DNA of 64,000 nt, taken from Tricholomella constricta (lineage: Eukaryota > Basidiomycota > Agaricomycetes > Agaricales > Lyophyllaceae). Positions 11,762-22,530 of this stretch are shown piece by piece. The notes beneath the pieces are model-generated. The model had not been told where the DNA came from. It worked only from the letters and a program-made list of their open reading frames with translations, and did no database searches. Every line of letters begins with the position of its first letter. Within the stretch, counting starts at the first letter, position 1. Made by a program: the position numbers and the translations under genes. Where the stretch lies: positions 62,001 to 126,000 of the forward strand of contig JAACJP010000061.1 of NCBI GenBank assembly GCA_013368375.1, written 5' to 3'.

Positions 11762-14043
11762 CTAGTGTATATAGTTTTGAATTTGCCAGGTGAATGATGA
11801 GATAGCATTCTCCGATGATGATTGAGCGAACAGGTCTGTATCATGCGCCGTGCTTGAGACACTCCGAGAGTTGGGGTGTTTTGACTTCCGCTCTGCTGCT
11901 TCGCGTATCTCGCGTTCTCTGCGTGCAGCACAGAAATTCTGCAGTGTAGAGACAAGAGAATGCATCTTGAGGTCATCTGCCATCCATTTGATGATGTCGT
12001 TGACGAGTCTCGCGTCAACCGTATGGCTGTTGAGCAAGATATGGGCCTTGTCGACCAGTCGGCTAATGTTCCCGTCAGATAGGACCCATTCCCGGGAAAG
12101 AAACGGGTTATTTGACCGAATTGAGGCCCAGCGCGCATCACACCAGGATACAAGAGCTTGTCGGAGGACCTCGCGTTCTGGCTTTGAACATCGGAGAGGA
12201 GCAGATGAGCATGTTGAAATGAGATCGGAGAGAGGTTCAGTGCTACAAATTTGATTGTCGGGAGTGTTCGTTGGGTGAGCACCAGTGGGAGCTGCCAGCA
12301 TCGCCATATGGTGGAGAACGAGCACCCGTTCAGTATCTGTGAGAAGCCCAATTGACTTCTCAGGGTCCACACGGCAACATTTCGAACTACAACCGCATGC
12401 GCCCCCCATGGCTATCTGCTGTTCTTCTACCACCCACGTTACCTCAGCTCCCTCGACTTCATCTTCTGAGTCGGATCCTTCAGCCTGGTACCACAGAAAG
12501 CCTTGAAGGTTTGGACGAGGACGGAAATGATTGCAAGCAAACGCGCGCATGCAGAGGTTGGATTGGGATCGGTTGATATACTCCCGGGACGCAGGGTCCA
12601 TGGTGCGCCGCTTTTCCTCCTCTGCATGCTCTCGCTTTGACAGCTTGTTTCCTTCCTCCAGGACTTTTGATCGATTGAAGGCCCACGGTTCCACGAGCCA
12701 AATCATCGTAGCCTTCAGATCTCGAGCACGACCACCACGCCCGCCTTTTGGAAATGCATCGTTGAAGGTATCGACACCGTAGATCACTACTCTGAAGATG
12801 TCCGGGATATCAAGGCCCATCCCAAGAGCAAGAGTTGCAAAGATGAAGCGAGCTTCGTTGGTTCGAAAGAGGTCTGTCACTTTATCCTTAAACTCCTCCG
12901 AGGCAGTCGCTGTGAAGGCATACATGACGCTTCTGAACTGCACAGACACCAGGCTTCGACAGATCTTCAGTGCGTGGCGGGTAAGTTGGCGCGTTTGAAA
13001 GTAAAAGATCGTTTTTTCGAATTGCTCGGGGCTTTGTGGTGCATGCGGGACAAATGCAAAGAGATCGGCCATCGACGCGACTGAGTATTCCAAAGGGCAA
13101 ACCCACTGTGCAAGGTTAGGTCGATCCGAGCCGAGGTCGATACCCCAGAATGGCCGTGCACCACCCATGCCGAGTGTCGTGTAGATAATTTCGAATGTCT
13201 GCGTGGAACATGTTGCGGTAAGTGCCATCCACGGTATCTCGGAACCTGCAATGACTCTGAGGGTATAGAGCTCATTGTAATCTTTTCGAAACTCATCTTT
13301 CCACGCTTCAATAACGTGCGACTCGTCCACTACCATCGCGATGATCCGTTTTCGAAAATGTTCGTGGCGAAACAGCTTCTTAAACCGAGTATTGCGCAAG
13401 AGGCACTCTGGAGATGCGTAGCAGAGGCGGAAAGAACCCTGTCCAAGTTGAGTGAACACGGCATCATCATGATTATCCTCGTTGACCGCGACAGCAGATA
13501 TCTTGAGCTCTCTACCCTTATAGTGAGCCCTCCCAGTCCCATCATTAAACCTGAGCACCTATCTGGAGATGTAAGTCTACGAGTCTCACTCAACTGAGCA
13601 GAGGCACTAACCTGATCCTTTTGCAGAGACTTCAGTGGGCTAATCACAATCACCAGGCCATTACAGTCCGCCATCTCTGCAGCCAATGCTAACAGCACAA
13701 ACACCAGGGATTTTCCTGAGCCCGTCCCCGCAATGCCGAATGTATCAAACCCCTCGGCGGCCTTTGTGAAGATCTTGATTTGCCACTCCCTCGGTGTGAA
13801 TCCATACAGCTCTTGTGATGCATTAATGATGTCTTCAACAGGTATTACTTTGCCGATTCGGGGCCATTTGCATGACTGAGGTGCTCGTAGGGTAGAAGAC
13901 GGTGTTTTTCGACGGCGGGGTGTGTCGAAAGGCGAATTGGCTGGGTCTGGGATACTGCTCAGTGGATTTCGGGATGGTGTAGAAGGAGGTCGCGCAGGGC
14001 TGAGACGCGTAGATGAAGCGGTCGGGCCCTCGTTCACATCCAT
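11762..14043 (-). CDS. RecQ-like ATP-dependent DNA helicase
   Basis: Two exons (14043-13612 and 13558-11762) give 743 codons including stop. Helicase motifs are in order: GIAGTGSGKS (Walker A, about residue 97), VISPLKSL (Ia), MVVDESHVIEAW (II, DESH instead of DEAH), ALTATCS (III), a second RecA domain with FIFATLALGMGLDIPDI (V) and KGGRGGRARDL (VI, diverged from QxxGRxGR). After the core lie an Asp/Glu stretch, a cysteine cluster GACGCSSKCC and a helical, charged C-terminus. RecQ enzymes unwind DNA 3'-5' in repair and recombination; this protein lacks the long N-terminal and HRDC parts of canonical BLM/WRN proteins and resembles the shorter RecQ-like proteins expanded in Agaricomycetes. The ATG at 14043 (MDVNEG) is chosen because the frame upstream is low complexity. 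It is convergent with the DUF6589 gene. Confidence 0.82.
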
Positions 14044-15494
14044 GGTATTTGGACGCTGATATGCACCCTCTTCGGCCGGCCACCGATTCGAAGTTCCGAC
14101 CACAGTAAACCACCCACGAACGCACACGACAACACCGACTGACTCGCCGACCGACTCGCCAACCCACTCACCGACCGACTCCTGACCGAACGCGACCCAT
14201 TCAATTCGGCCGACCTCGCTCTCGGGCGCCGGGGATCGGAGTAACCGTGTAGTCGCCAAGCGACTACGCACGTTCGCCTACAAACGTCAAACACCCGACT
14301 TGGCGTCTTACCCATGACGCATTTAACGACAAAGCCATTCCGTCTCCTATTCACGGCACAGGTCCGACTAACTCACGGAGTCCCGTAATCACCGACTTCC
14401 CTGACGACGTATCCAATCCGACACTGGTATCCGCTCCGAAACGCGCCACACCCGACTTGTCCTCAGAAACGCACCGCGCGGTACCAGGCTTGGCGACAAC
14501 CTAACGCGAAACGTCCGCATGGTTGCACTAAAGAGACGGTGATTTGACCTTACTACTTAAAACAATCCCATGTAGTACCTAGAGCCCCCCCCAGTGAATC
14601 ATAGCCCGTATTTTCCCTCACGTTCAGAGTTAATAGCTCAAAACCGTCGACCCCGTCGTCTCTGCCCCGTTACCACCGTATAAACCGCCGCCGCCATCGT
14701 AAAGCTCGTAACCGCCGTCTCTGTTACCTCGTATTCGTCGCCCGAACCCGTGAGTTCTCCGTATTAACCTCGTTCGTCTCGTTGTCGCACGACCGACACC
14801 GAAAGTCGCGTCGCCGACCAGTTCCAGCTGGGAACTATCGCATACTATCGCGCTCGTCGCGTCGTCGTCGGTTCGACTAATATCGAATCGGGTCGTCTTT
14901 ATCTTTGTCCAAACCATCCTTTTAAGCCCTGCACACTTGCATGTTTGGGAACTTTTAACACTTCTCGCCCCTATAGTTGTTAGTTATTTTGTTGTTGCGT
15001 ACAGCATCTACAGGCCTTCTAGCACTATCATTCTGGAGCCCACCGCGAGGGTTTTAAAAACCACCGCCGAACACGCAACCTTCTTCCACTTCTTCGTAAA
15101 AACCTACGACGCGGCGACCATTCCGCCAGAAACGCGACAAGAAACGAGAACCCGAACCCTTCGTGCCGAAATCCGCGCTGTCTTCGGAGAGGCCGACACC
15201 GATTCAGAATCCCTCTCCCCACTCTTTCACTCAGTAACCCCACATCGCGCAATCCACAACAACCTCAGTCCCCTCTTCTATAGCCCTTTATCAGATCTAC
15301 CATCGCCTACACCGACCGCCCGAACCAACTCAGGCTCCGACCCCTTTACGTCGGAACTCCCTACTACCGATCAAGGAGTAGAATTCAGACTCGCTCCACT
15401 ACTGCCTACAACACCAGAAACCTCAGCGTCTTCCTCACCGCCATATTCCCCCTCCCCCGCTCCGTCCCCTCTTCAGAGACCAATACCATCGGTC
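14044..15494. other. Region between the RecQ-like gene and gypsy element 1 gag
   Basis: From about 14080 the + strand becomes rich in CGACC/ACCGAC words and poor in G, like the gypsy element to the right, so the 5' part of that element probably starts here. I could not find an LTR pair matching the sequence beyond its pol. The gag frame stays open upstream of its first ATG (14937-15494), coding a hydrophobic stretch, but without an ATG, so translation of that part is doubtful. Confidence 0.4.
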
Positions 15495-17786
15495 ATGGCA
15501 CAACCACCGATCGTTATGAAGCCAATGCCTGCGCGCGGACAAAGTTCGGCACCGACGTTCTCACCCGAACGCGCACGCGAACTACGACGGTATTTCTCAG
15601 ACCTGGATCACCTGTTCACCGAATGTAACGTGGTAGACGAACGAGAAAAGAAAATGCACGCCACAAGATACACCGATATCGATACGGCCGACCTATGGGA
15701 ACAACTCGACGAGTTCGCGAACGGCGCGCACGACGATTGGCGAAAAGCGATAATGGCACTTTACCCAGGAGCTAGCGAGGAGAGAAAGTACTCGATGGCC
15801 GATCTCGACCACCTGATCAGAGAACGACACCGACTAGGGATCCAATCCAACAGCGACCTCGGAGAATATTACCGACAGTTCCTGCCAATCACTCAATTCC
15901 TTGTCAGCAAGGACCGACTCTCGAAAAACGAACGCGACCGCCAATTTCGCCGCGCATTCCAGTCCGACTTATGGTCAAAAATCCATCGCAGACTCGAAAT
16001 CTTAGATCCGAACCACCACCCAGATGACCCCTACCCTACCGAAAACATTCGCGCGGCGGCCGAACACATTCTCCACGGAACCAGCGCCATTGGGCGACAA
16101 GAGGAGCATGTACGGGCGCCACCACAGGTTACGATCGCGCCAAGCGGATCGTTAGCGGACGCGACCAAACCGGCGACCATGGGCCAGCCCCTCAAACTGG
16201 AAGAGCTCTATGAAAAGATCCATCTCCTAGAACAACATATCCACCGGTTAGAACATACTACAGGGAGCGACGGTAACCGACCAAATCGGGTACCTCACGA
16301 CAACTGTCACTTTTGCGGTGGCGAAGGACATTACATTCCCAACTGTCCCATATGTCAACAATACATGGCCGAAGGGCGCTGCCGCCGCCGACCCGAAGAC
16401 AACAAAATAGGGCTACCAAGTGGCGCGCTCATACCACTTGGTACACCAGGCAGATACATAAAGGACAAGATCGACGAATGGCACAGACGTAACCCCAACC
16501 AATTAGCAACAGGACAGCTATCGGCTAACGCGAACCCGACCGAGGGTATGATGCTAGAAATACTACAATTCAACGATATCACCAACCACGACTTGAAAAT
16601 CGAGGATCGAATGGTCGTATTGGAGCGGGAACTCAACACGTTGCGCGCACGGAAAGAGGTCTTTGACGGAGTAGAACTTATTAGTCGCGCGCCGCAGAAG
16701 CGACCTGTCACTATCGAGACCATTCAAGACGCCGACGCTCCGACCGCTAAGGAAGTACCCACAGCGCGAACTACACCGGACCCGAAGAAAAGCGACGCTA
16801 AAGCTCCCCCACTACCATCCAACATACCGCTGATCCCTAGCACCAGAGCCGACCCCGCGACCGCTACGCGCGACAAAGCACCAATTCATCCATTCTCCAA
16901 TATTCCCGACAATCGCTACGTACCTCCCACCACGCGGAACTTAGCTGCCACCGAAAAAGCGAAAGCCGATAGCGCATATCGAACCCAAGCACCCATTTCC
17001 GACCCAACTAAATCGGCCGACCTCTTTGAACGCGCGCTCGACTCGACAATGTCGGTAACCGTCAGAGAACTTTGCGGAGTCGCACCAGAGATCCGCGGAA
17101 AATTCAGGGACGCCAACACACCCAAGCGGATCATAAACAGCAACCTTATTACGGTATACAACGAAGCCCCTACGTCTGCCTACATAGAAGAACTCGATGC
17201 TCTCCCCTGCGAAGGCAATAGCGACAACGCGACGCCACCACCAGGCGCGCTAGTCACCGGCGACGTCTACGACACATACTACCAAAACCTGTTACCGGGA
17301 GAATGCCCCGACAGACTGATCGTCGCGATGGAATCGCACGCGCTTAGATCCATCATGCTGATGGTCGACGCAAGGGAACAAATTGAAAGCATTGTGGATA
17401 GCGGATGCCAAATCATTGCAATGTCGGAGGAGGTCTGCCATGGATTGGGAGTTAAATACGACCCAACCATCGTTCTCCAGATGCAGTCCGCGAACGGCAC
17501 GACTGACCCATCGCTCGGACTAGCGCGAAACGTACCATGCACCATAGGCGAAGTCACTCTCTACCTCCAGATGCACGTCATTCGTAACCCCGCATACGAC
17601 ATACTCCTCGGCCGACCATTCGACGTACTTACCTGCTCCAACGTCAAAACGCGCTCTGCTAACGACACCATTATAACTATCACCGATCCAAACACTCAAG
17701 AAGTCATCGCGATCCCGACCTTCGCACGCGGACAGCGTCGGCGCCCCAAGAAAGACGTAAATTTTCGTATACTCTCGAGGAATTAA
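15495..17786 (+). CDS. Gag-protease polyprotein of gypsy element 1
   Basis: The protein (763 codons from the ATG at 15495, MAQPPIVMKPMPARG) starts with a helical capsid-like region (ELRRYFSDLDHLF, DTADLWEQL, LGEYYRQFLP). A zinc knuckle CHFCGGEGHYIPNC lies near residue 275, then a long Pro/Thr-rich linker, and a C-terminal retropepsin with ESIVDSGCQI (catalytic Asp) and YDILLGRPFDV. The open frame extends left to 14937 but with no ATG. The last codons hold the slippery heptamer A AAT TTT (17759-17765), 19 nt before the TAA stop, where ribosomes could move to the pol frame. This family of gag proteins is very common in Agaricomycete genomes. Confidence 0.8.
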   Translation: MAQPPIVMKPMPARGQSSAPTFSPERARELRRYFSDLDHLFTECNVVDEREKKMHATRYTDIDTADLWEQLDEFANGAHDDWRKAIMALYPGASEERKYSMADLDHLIRERHRLGIQSNSDLGEYYRQFLPITQFLVSKDRLSKNERDRQFRRAFQSDLWSKIHRRLEILDPNHHPDDPYPTENIRAAAEHILHGTSAIGRQEEHVRAPPQVTIAPSGSLADATKPATMGQPLKLEELYEKIHLLEQHIHRLEHTTGSDGNRPNRVPHDNCHFCGGEGHYIPNCPICQQYMAEGRCRRRPEDNKIGLPSGALIPLGTPGRYIKDKIDEWHRRNPNQLATGQLSANANPTEGMMLEILQFNDITNHDLKIEDRMVVLERELNTLRARKEVFDGVELISRAPQKRPVTIETIQDADAPTAKEVPTARTTPDPKKSDAKAPPLPSNIPLIPSTRADPATATRDKAPIHPFSNIPDNRYVPPTTRNLAATEKAKADSAYRTQAPISDPTKSADLFERALDSTMSVTVRELCGVAPEIRGKFRDANTPKRIINSNLITVYNEAPTSAYIEELDALPCEGNSDNATPPPGALVTGDVYDTYYQNLLPGECPDRLIVAMESHALRSIMLMVDAREQIESIVDSGCQIIAMSEEVCHGLGVKYDPTIVLQMQSANGTTDPSLGLARNVPCTIGEVTLYLQMHVIRNPAYDILLGRPFDVLTCSNVKTRSANDTIITITDPNTQEVIAIPTFARGQRRRPKKDVNFRILSRN
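17759..17765 (+). promoter_or_regulatory. Putative -1 ribosomal frameshift site A AAU UUU
   Basis: In the gag frame the codons are GTA AAT TTT, so the heptamer fits X XXY YYZ exactly. A slip by -1 after TTT enters the pol frame (TCG TAT ACT CTC GAG GAA TTA), which is open to 21505. No downstream pseudoknot was computed. Confidence 0.6.
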
Positions 17787-20700
17787 GCCATGATCACGGC
17801 GACCTTGCGCTCCTCCTCGAGTACGACCCGCGGAGCTATACCCTGACTGTTATCTCCTTTTGCAAACTCCCCTCCGAACCTAATAGCGACGCTACCCACG
17901 ACGCCCAACTTGCTTCACTCTACATCACAGCACCAGGCCTAACGCCTCCCTTCCCCATCGACAAATCTTTTATCCCCACCTCACCGACAGACTCCGCCGA
18001 CTCCCTACCGCACACGCGTCGCAACACCGACTTACCAATCGCGGCTGACACGAACGCGTTCGCCGTTAAGATTAAGGGCGTACAGACCAAAAAGAAGTAC
18101 AAACCTGTCGCACAGAAAGTACGATCTATTGTCGCTAGCTGCCCTGACCACTTCAGGATCGAACGTAATATATTGGGCGATCCCCTAGCCAATATGCCAA
18201 CCCTACATCCCAACCCACCGCCATTCCGACCCACCGGACGCTACACCCTAGAGCGAAAAGAAGACCTGGACCGCGAACACCCCGGGTTCCTTACCAATTC
18301 CGAACGAGCTATCATGCACGACCTCATGTGCAAACAACACCTCGCATTCGCGTGGGACGACTCGGAGCGCGGTCGCTTCCGGTCGGACTTCTTCCCACCC
18401 ATTGATATACCAGTCGTCGCACACACCCCATGGATCGAAAGAAACATCCCCATTCCCCCAGGCATCTACGACGAAGTCTGCAACATTATCAAAACCAAGC
18501 TCGCAGCCGGAGTCTATGAACCATCCAACTCCAGTTACCGATCGCGCTGGTTCTGTACCCTAAAGAAAAACGGCAAACTCCGCCTCGTCCACAGCCTCGA
18601 ACCCCTGAACCGAGTCACCATACGACACTCTGGAGTAACCCCGATTCCAGACCACGTCGCAGAACAGTTTGCCGGTCGCATTTGTGGCGCGATGTTAGAT
18701 CTATTCGTCGGCTACGACGAGCGCTTGATCGCACCATCGTCGCGCGACCTCACTACCTTCCAAACACCTTTTGGCGCACTTCGCCTCGTAACCCTGCCTA
18801 TGGGCTGGACTAACTCTGTCCCAATATTCCATGACGATGTCACTTACATACTACAACCCGAAATCCCCGACCACACGCTGCCATATATCGATGATGCTCC
18901 TATCAAGGGTCCCGCAACTTGGTACCCCGACCCCGACACAGGCTTACCGAACACGCACCCCGACAATCCCGACGTACGCATCGCCATCTGGGAGTTCTTC
19001 AATAACGTCAACCGAATCCTCCAAAGGATGAAATACTGTGGCGGTACATTTTCGGGAAAGAAGCTAGTCATATGTGCACCGCAATTCAAAGTCCTTGGAC
19101 ACGTTTGCACACCGACTGGTTGCATCCCCGATGCCGACCGCCTCACGCTGTTGCGAAAATGGACATCCTGCGCCACACTGTCAGAACTGCGCGCTTTCTT
19201 AGGAACCGTCGGAGTGCTGCGAATCTTCGTCAAAAACTTCGCTCACCGCGCACACCACCTTGTAAAACTGACCCGTAAAGACGCCATCTTCGAATTCGGC
19301 CCCGACCAAGTGGCGGCGCAGCGCGACATCGTAGAAGCAATCGCAGAAGCTAAACCCCTCGTCCCCATCGACTACACATCAGACGACCCAGTCATACTCG
19401 CGGTCGACACCTCACACATCGCAGTCGGCTTTTACCTCTGCCAGACCGACCCAGTCAACCGAACGCGACGCAGATACAATCGGTTCGGCTCCATTACGCT
19501 AAACGACCGTGAATCGCGTTTCTCACAGCCCAAACTGGAATTTTATGGCCTATTTCGCGCACTCGGAGCCTTGCGACTCTACGTCATAGGCGTTCGAAAC
19601 TTGGTTGTCGAAGTCGACACCCGCTACATTAAAGGCATGCTTTCTAATCCCGATATCCAGCCATCCGCTTCCGTCAACAGATGGATTGTCTCCGTCCTCA
19701 TGTTCCACTTTGAGCTAGTACACGTTAAAGGCACATTCCACGGCCCCGACGGGTTATCGCGTCGCCCTAGACAGCCCGACGACCCGCCCAATACCTACGA
19801 CGAAGACGAAGCCAACTTCGAGGACTGGGTCGACCGGATGCAAAGCTTGATGCACATTATACAACCGTTACCCCAACCACCGACACCATTACATGTGTAC
19901 CAGACCTTCGCCTTGGCTCGGATCTCAAGTAAGGAGGAGATGGTGGCAGCTGACACTGATGCAATACCACCAGACCTAACGGCTCTCGAACTAACAACCG
20001 ACTTTCCGCGACAACCTAAAATCCGCACCAACGACGATACAGGAATACGCGACCCTAATACGAACCCGACCGACATGTCATATGAGGACGTACCTAGGAC
20101 CGACGCGGCCAGAGCCCAGGATCGGCGCATCGACGATGTTAGGCAATGGTTAACCGACCTCAAGCGTCCTGATAATATGTCTGACGAACAGTATGCGACC
20201 TTCATCCGTTACGCCACAGGTTTCTTCATAGATGGGACGCGACTATGGAGACGGAACAGACAAGGCGCACACAAATTAGTCGCCCGACCCGAAACACGAC
20301 TGGAGATCTTACGATCGATACACGATAACCTCGGGCATAAGCGATTCTACGCGACTCGAGCGACCCTTCTCGAGCGTTTTTGGTGGCCCAACGTTCAGGC
20401 CGATATAGTCTGGTTTGTACAGACATGCCACATATGCCAGATTCAGCAGACAACCAAGGTCCTTATTCCCCCGACCGTCGCGACACCCGCGCCACTGTTC
20501 GCGAAGATATATATCGACACCATGCACCTACCGACTTCCAACGGATTCAAATATATCGTTCAAGGTCGCTGTTCTCTCATCCACTTTCCCGAGTGGCGCG
20601 CACTACGAAAAGAAAACAGCCGCACGTTAGGCGACTGGATGTACGAAGACATCGTGTGTCGCTGGGGTGGATTACGCGAAATCGTGACCGACAATGGACC

Positions 20701-21505
20701 AGCCTTTATCAAAGCGGCCGAACACCTCACAAAGAAGTACCATATTCACAACATTCGCATATCGGGCTACAACTCTAAAGCCAACGGACTCGTTGAAAGA
20801 CCCCATTTCGACGTCCGACAATCCCTTTTTAAAGCGGCCGACGGAAACGAAAACAAATGGTCGCAATCCGCCTATTCGGTCTTTTGGGCCGAACGAGTTA
20901 CGATCCGCAAACGAATGGGATGTTCTCCTTATTACGCCGCGACGGGAACCCACCCCCTCCTACCACTCGATATCGTAGAAGCCACATATATGCAACCGCC
21001 GCCCGATTCTATCCTCTCCTCAACCGACCTCTTAACACGGCGGGCGATCGCCTTACAGAAACGCGCCATCGACTTGGACCGACTACATTCCGACGTCTAT
21101 GCGGCACGGCGACAGGCAGCAATCCGCTTCGAACTCAAGCACGCCAGGACCCTTCGCGACTACAACTTTAAAAAGGGAGACCTAATCCTCATGCGCAACA
21201 CCAAAATCGAGAAGTCGCTCAACCGGAAGATGCGACCGAGATACCTAGGACCACTGGTCGTTGTGTCGCGAAACCGCGGCGGCGCCTACATAATCTGCGA
21301 ACTCGACGGCACGGTTTTACACCGACCCGTGGCAGCATTCCGACTCACCCCCTACTTCGCACGAAACAATATTCCCTTACCCGACAGCGCGTTAGACATC
21401 GACACGCAACGCCTACGGGAACTAGAAGCAACTACGCTTGCCGACGACGAAGACAGACCCGAGATCGGGACCGACGACTCGGAGTCGGAAGGAGAGCAGA
21501 ACTGA
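17765..21505 (+). CDS. Pol polyprotein of gypsy element 1 (RT, RNase H, integrase)
   Basis: The pol frame is open from inside the end of gag, continuing as SYTLEELSHDH..., with no obvious own start, so it is probably made by -1 frameshifting. Domains: reverse transcriptase around 18.5-19.2 kb with LPYIDD (catalytic YIDD), RNase H with AVDTSHIAVGF, KLEFYGLFRAL and VEVDTRYIKGM, integrase zinc motif HDNLGHKRFYATR...CHICQ and DDE core (IDTMH, VTDNGPAF, GLVERPHFD). The C-terminus (RPRYLGPLVVVSR) is the GPY/F-like module; no chromodomain is seen and an acidic tail DDEDRPEIGTDDSESEGE closes the protein. The usual gypsy length and all catalytic residues are present, so it looks functional. Confidence 0.85.
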   Translation, partial: SYTLEELSHDHGDLALLLEYDPRSYTLTVISFCKLPSEPNSDATHDAQLASLYITAPGLTPPFPIDKSFIPTSPTDSADSLPHTRRNTDLPIAADTNAFAVKIKGVQTKKKYKPVAQKVRSIVASCPDHFRIERNILGDPLANMPTLHPNPPPFRPTGRYTLERKEDLDREHPGFLTNSERAIMHDLMCKQHLAFAWDDSERGRFRSDFFPPIDIPVVAHTPWIERNIPIPPGIYDEVCNIIKTKLAAGVYEPSNSSYRSRWFCTLKKNGKLRLVHSLEPLNRVTIRHSGVTPIPDHVAEQFAGRICGAMLDLFVGYDERLIAPSSRDLTTFQTPFGALRLVTLPMGWTNSVPIFHDDVTYILQPEIPDHTLPYIDDAPIKGPATWYPDPDTGLPNTHPDNPDVRIAIWEFFNNVNRILQRMKYCGGTFSGKKLVICAPQFKVLGHVCTPTGCIPDADRLTLLRKWTSCATLSELRAFLGTVGVLRIFVKNFAHRAHHLVKLTRKDAIFEFGPDQVAAQRDIVEAIAEAKPLVPIDYTSDDPVILAVDTSHIAVGFYLCQTDPVNRTRRRYNRFGSITLNDRESRFSQPKLEFYGLFRALGALRLYVIGVRNLVVEVDTRYIKGMLSNPDIQPSASVNRWIVSVLMFHFELVHVKGTFHGPDGLSRRPRQPDDPPNTYDEDEANFEDWVDRMQSLMHIIQPLPQPPTPLHVYQTFALARISSKEEMVAADTDAIPPDLTALELTTDFPRQPKIRTNDDTGIRDPNTNPTDMSYEDVPRTDAARAQDRRIDDVRQWLTDLKRPDNMSDEQYATFIRYATGFFIDGTRLWRRNRQGAHKLVARPETRLEILRSIHDNLGHKRFYATRATLLERFWWPNVQADIVWFVQTCHICQIQQTTKVLIPPTVATPAPLFAKIYIDTMHLPTSNGFKYIVQGRCSLIHFPEWRALRKENSRTLGDWMYEDIVCRWGGLREIVTDNGPAFIKAAEHLTKKYHIHNIRISGYNSKANGLVERPHFDVRQSLFKAADGNENKWSQSAYSVFWAERVTIRKRMGCSPYYAATGTHPLLPLDIVEATYMQPPPDSILSSTDLLTRRAIALQKRAIDLDRLHSDVYAARRQAAIRFELKHARTLRDYNFKKGDLILMRNTKIEKSLNRKMRPRYLGPLVVVSRNRGGAYIICELDGTVLHRPVAAFRLTPYFARNNIPLPDSALDIDTQRLRELEATTLADDEDRPEIGTDDSESEGEQN

Positions 21506-21876
21506 TCGCATGCGGCGCCGATCAAACCATATACCCTGTACTACTACCCAACAAACTTTTGCCAACTCGCCCGACACATGCGTCGACTCAACGCGACTCA
21601 AACCCACCTGACCGACTCGTACCTTTCTCACTGTTTCCTTCCCGACTTCACCAGCTCATAACTCCACTCAATCCTTTTATCTCATGCCTCAATTATTCGC
21701 ACTTGGAGGCAACCCCCCTAAGACACCATATACAGACGTATCATATTGCAAACCGCCCTTTTGCTGGGCTCTCGAACCAGACAACGAACCCAATACCTAA
21801 CAAGAAAAATATACACGGCGCCGGCACAACCAAGATCCCAATAAAAACAAAAGCGCGACCCGGTCCCAACAACTCC

Positions 21877-22530
21877 CTAATCCTCCATACCGTCGTCAAC
21901 AATCCCTCCCCAAGCCTCACCATCGTCCGTCACCACGTCTCCGGCCTCAGCGTCCAGCTGCTCAAGGCGATCGTCTACCTCGTTGAGAGCAGCTACTGTG
22001 TCGGCCAAACGCTGTCGTACCTGCGAAAGCGTATCCCGAGCGATCTCGACGCGCGCGGCAGCAAGGTGGGCCTCTTGTACCAGGACACGCAGGACGGCAT
22101 GACGAGAGGCCCGAAGCGTTTGTAAGCCGACGACGTCGACCTCGTCGACGAGCGACCGTTGGGCCAACTGGTCCCGCCCCAGCATCTCATTCGCCTCCGC
22201 CAACGCATCCCGAACCCCGACCGGGACGTGTTCACCATGGAGGAACTCCGATCCCACGACTCCTCCCTCGGCCCGAGCCGACGCGGCTCGTAGGGAAGCG
22301 CCACGGATGTGTTCACCCTTCACAATGGGGAACCACGAGGCAGGACCCGACTCGCCAGCACCCGCTCCTTCGCCGGAGACCTCCACCGCCCCACTCGGTG
22401 CCACACGCCGCCGAGACCGACTCGACGCGACCCCCACAACCGCCCCCGTGTCGGACTGCGTCACACAACCCTTGCGCTGCGCCTGGCAGCGCAAACAAGG
22501 ACCCCGTTCCGGATTCTGAGGGCATGACAC
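21877..22530 (-). CDS. Antisense cysteine-rich coiled-coil ORF beside gypsy element 1
   Basis: A 217-residue ORF on the strand opposite to pol, 372 bp beyond its stop. The N-terminus MSCPQNPERGPCLRCQAQRKGC carries a compact zinc-binding or basic cysteine motif (CPQN...CLRCQAQRKGC). The middle is basic and Ser/Ala-rich, and the last 100 residues (ALAEANEMLGRDQLAQ, VEIARDTLSQVRQRLADT, ALNEVDDRLEQLDAE) look like a coiled coil. Amphipathic periodicity over this length makes chance coding unlikely. Proteins of the type C...GPCxRCxAQ+K+C are frequent and uncharacterised in Agaricomycetes. Whether it belongs to the retrotransposon or is a neighbour is not settled because the element's right end is unknown. 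Confidence 0.5.
   Translation of the reverse strand: MSCPQNPERGPCLRCQAQRKGCVTQSDTGAVVGVASSRSRRRVAPSGAVEVSGEGAGAGESGPASWFPIVKGEHIRGASLRAASARAEGGVVGSEFLHGEHVPVGVRDALAEANEMLGRDQLAQRSLVDEVDVVGLQTLRASRHAVLRVLVQEAHLAAARVEIARDTLSQVRQRLADTVAALNEVDDRLEQLDAEAGDVVTDDGEAWGGIVDDGMED

Larger units (their letters stand above)
15495..22530 (+). mobile_element. Ty3/gypsy LTR retrotransposon 1 (coding part; termini unresolved)
   Basis: The order gag, protease, RT, RNase H, integrase defines a Ty3/gypsy element. gag-pro and pol are in different frames joined by a putative -1 frameshift, and an antisense ORF lies at the 3' side (21877-22530). ORFs are long and intact, with no sign of repeat-induced point mutation. 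I could not recognise LTRs or a target duplication; base composition suggests the element reaches from about 14.1 to 22.7 kb. Confidence 0.8.

Noticed and set aside
14630..14917. 95-residue Gly/Arg-rich ORF on the - strand
   Set aside because: Lies in the biased leader of gypsy element 1; simple composition, no motif.
14937..15494. N-terminal hydrophobic extension of the gypsy element 1 gag
   Set aside because: The frame is open but begins without ATG; the first ATG gives a normal gag start, so the extension is not annotated as protein.
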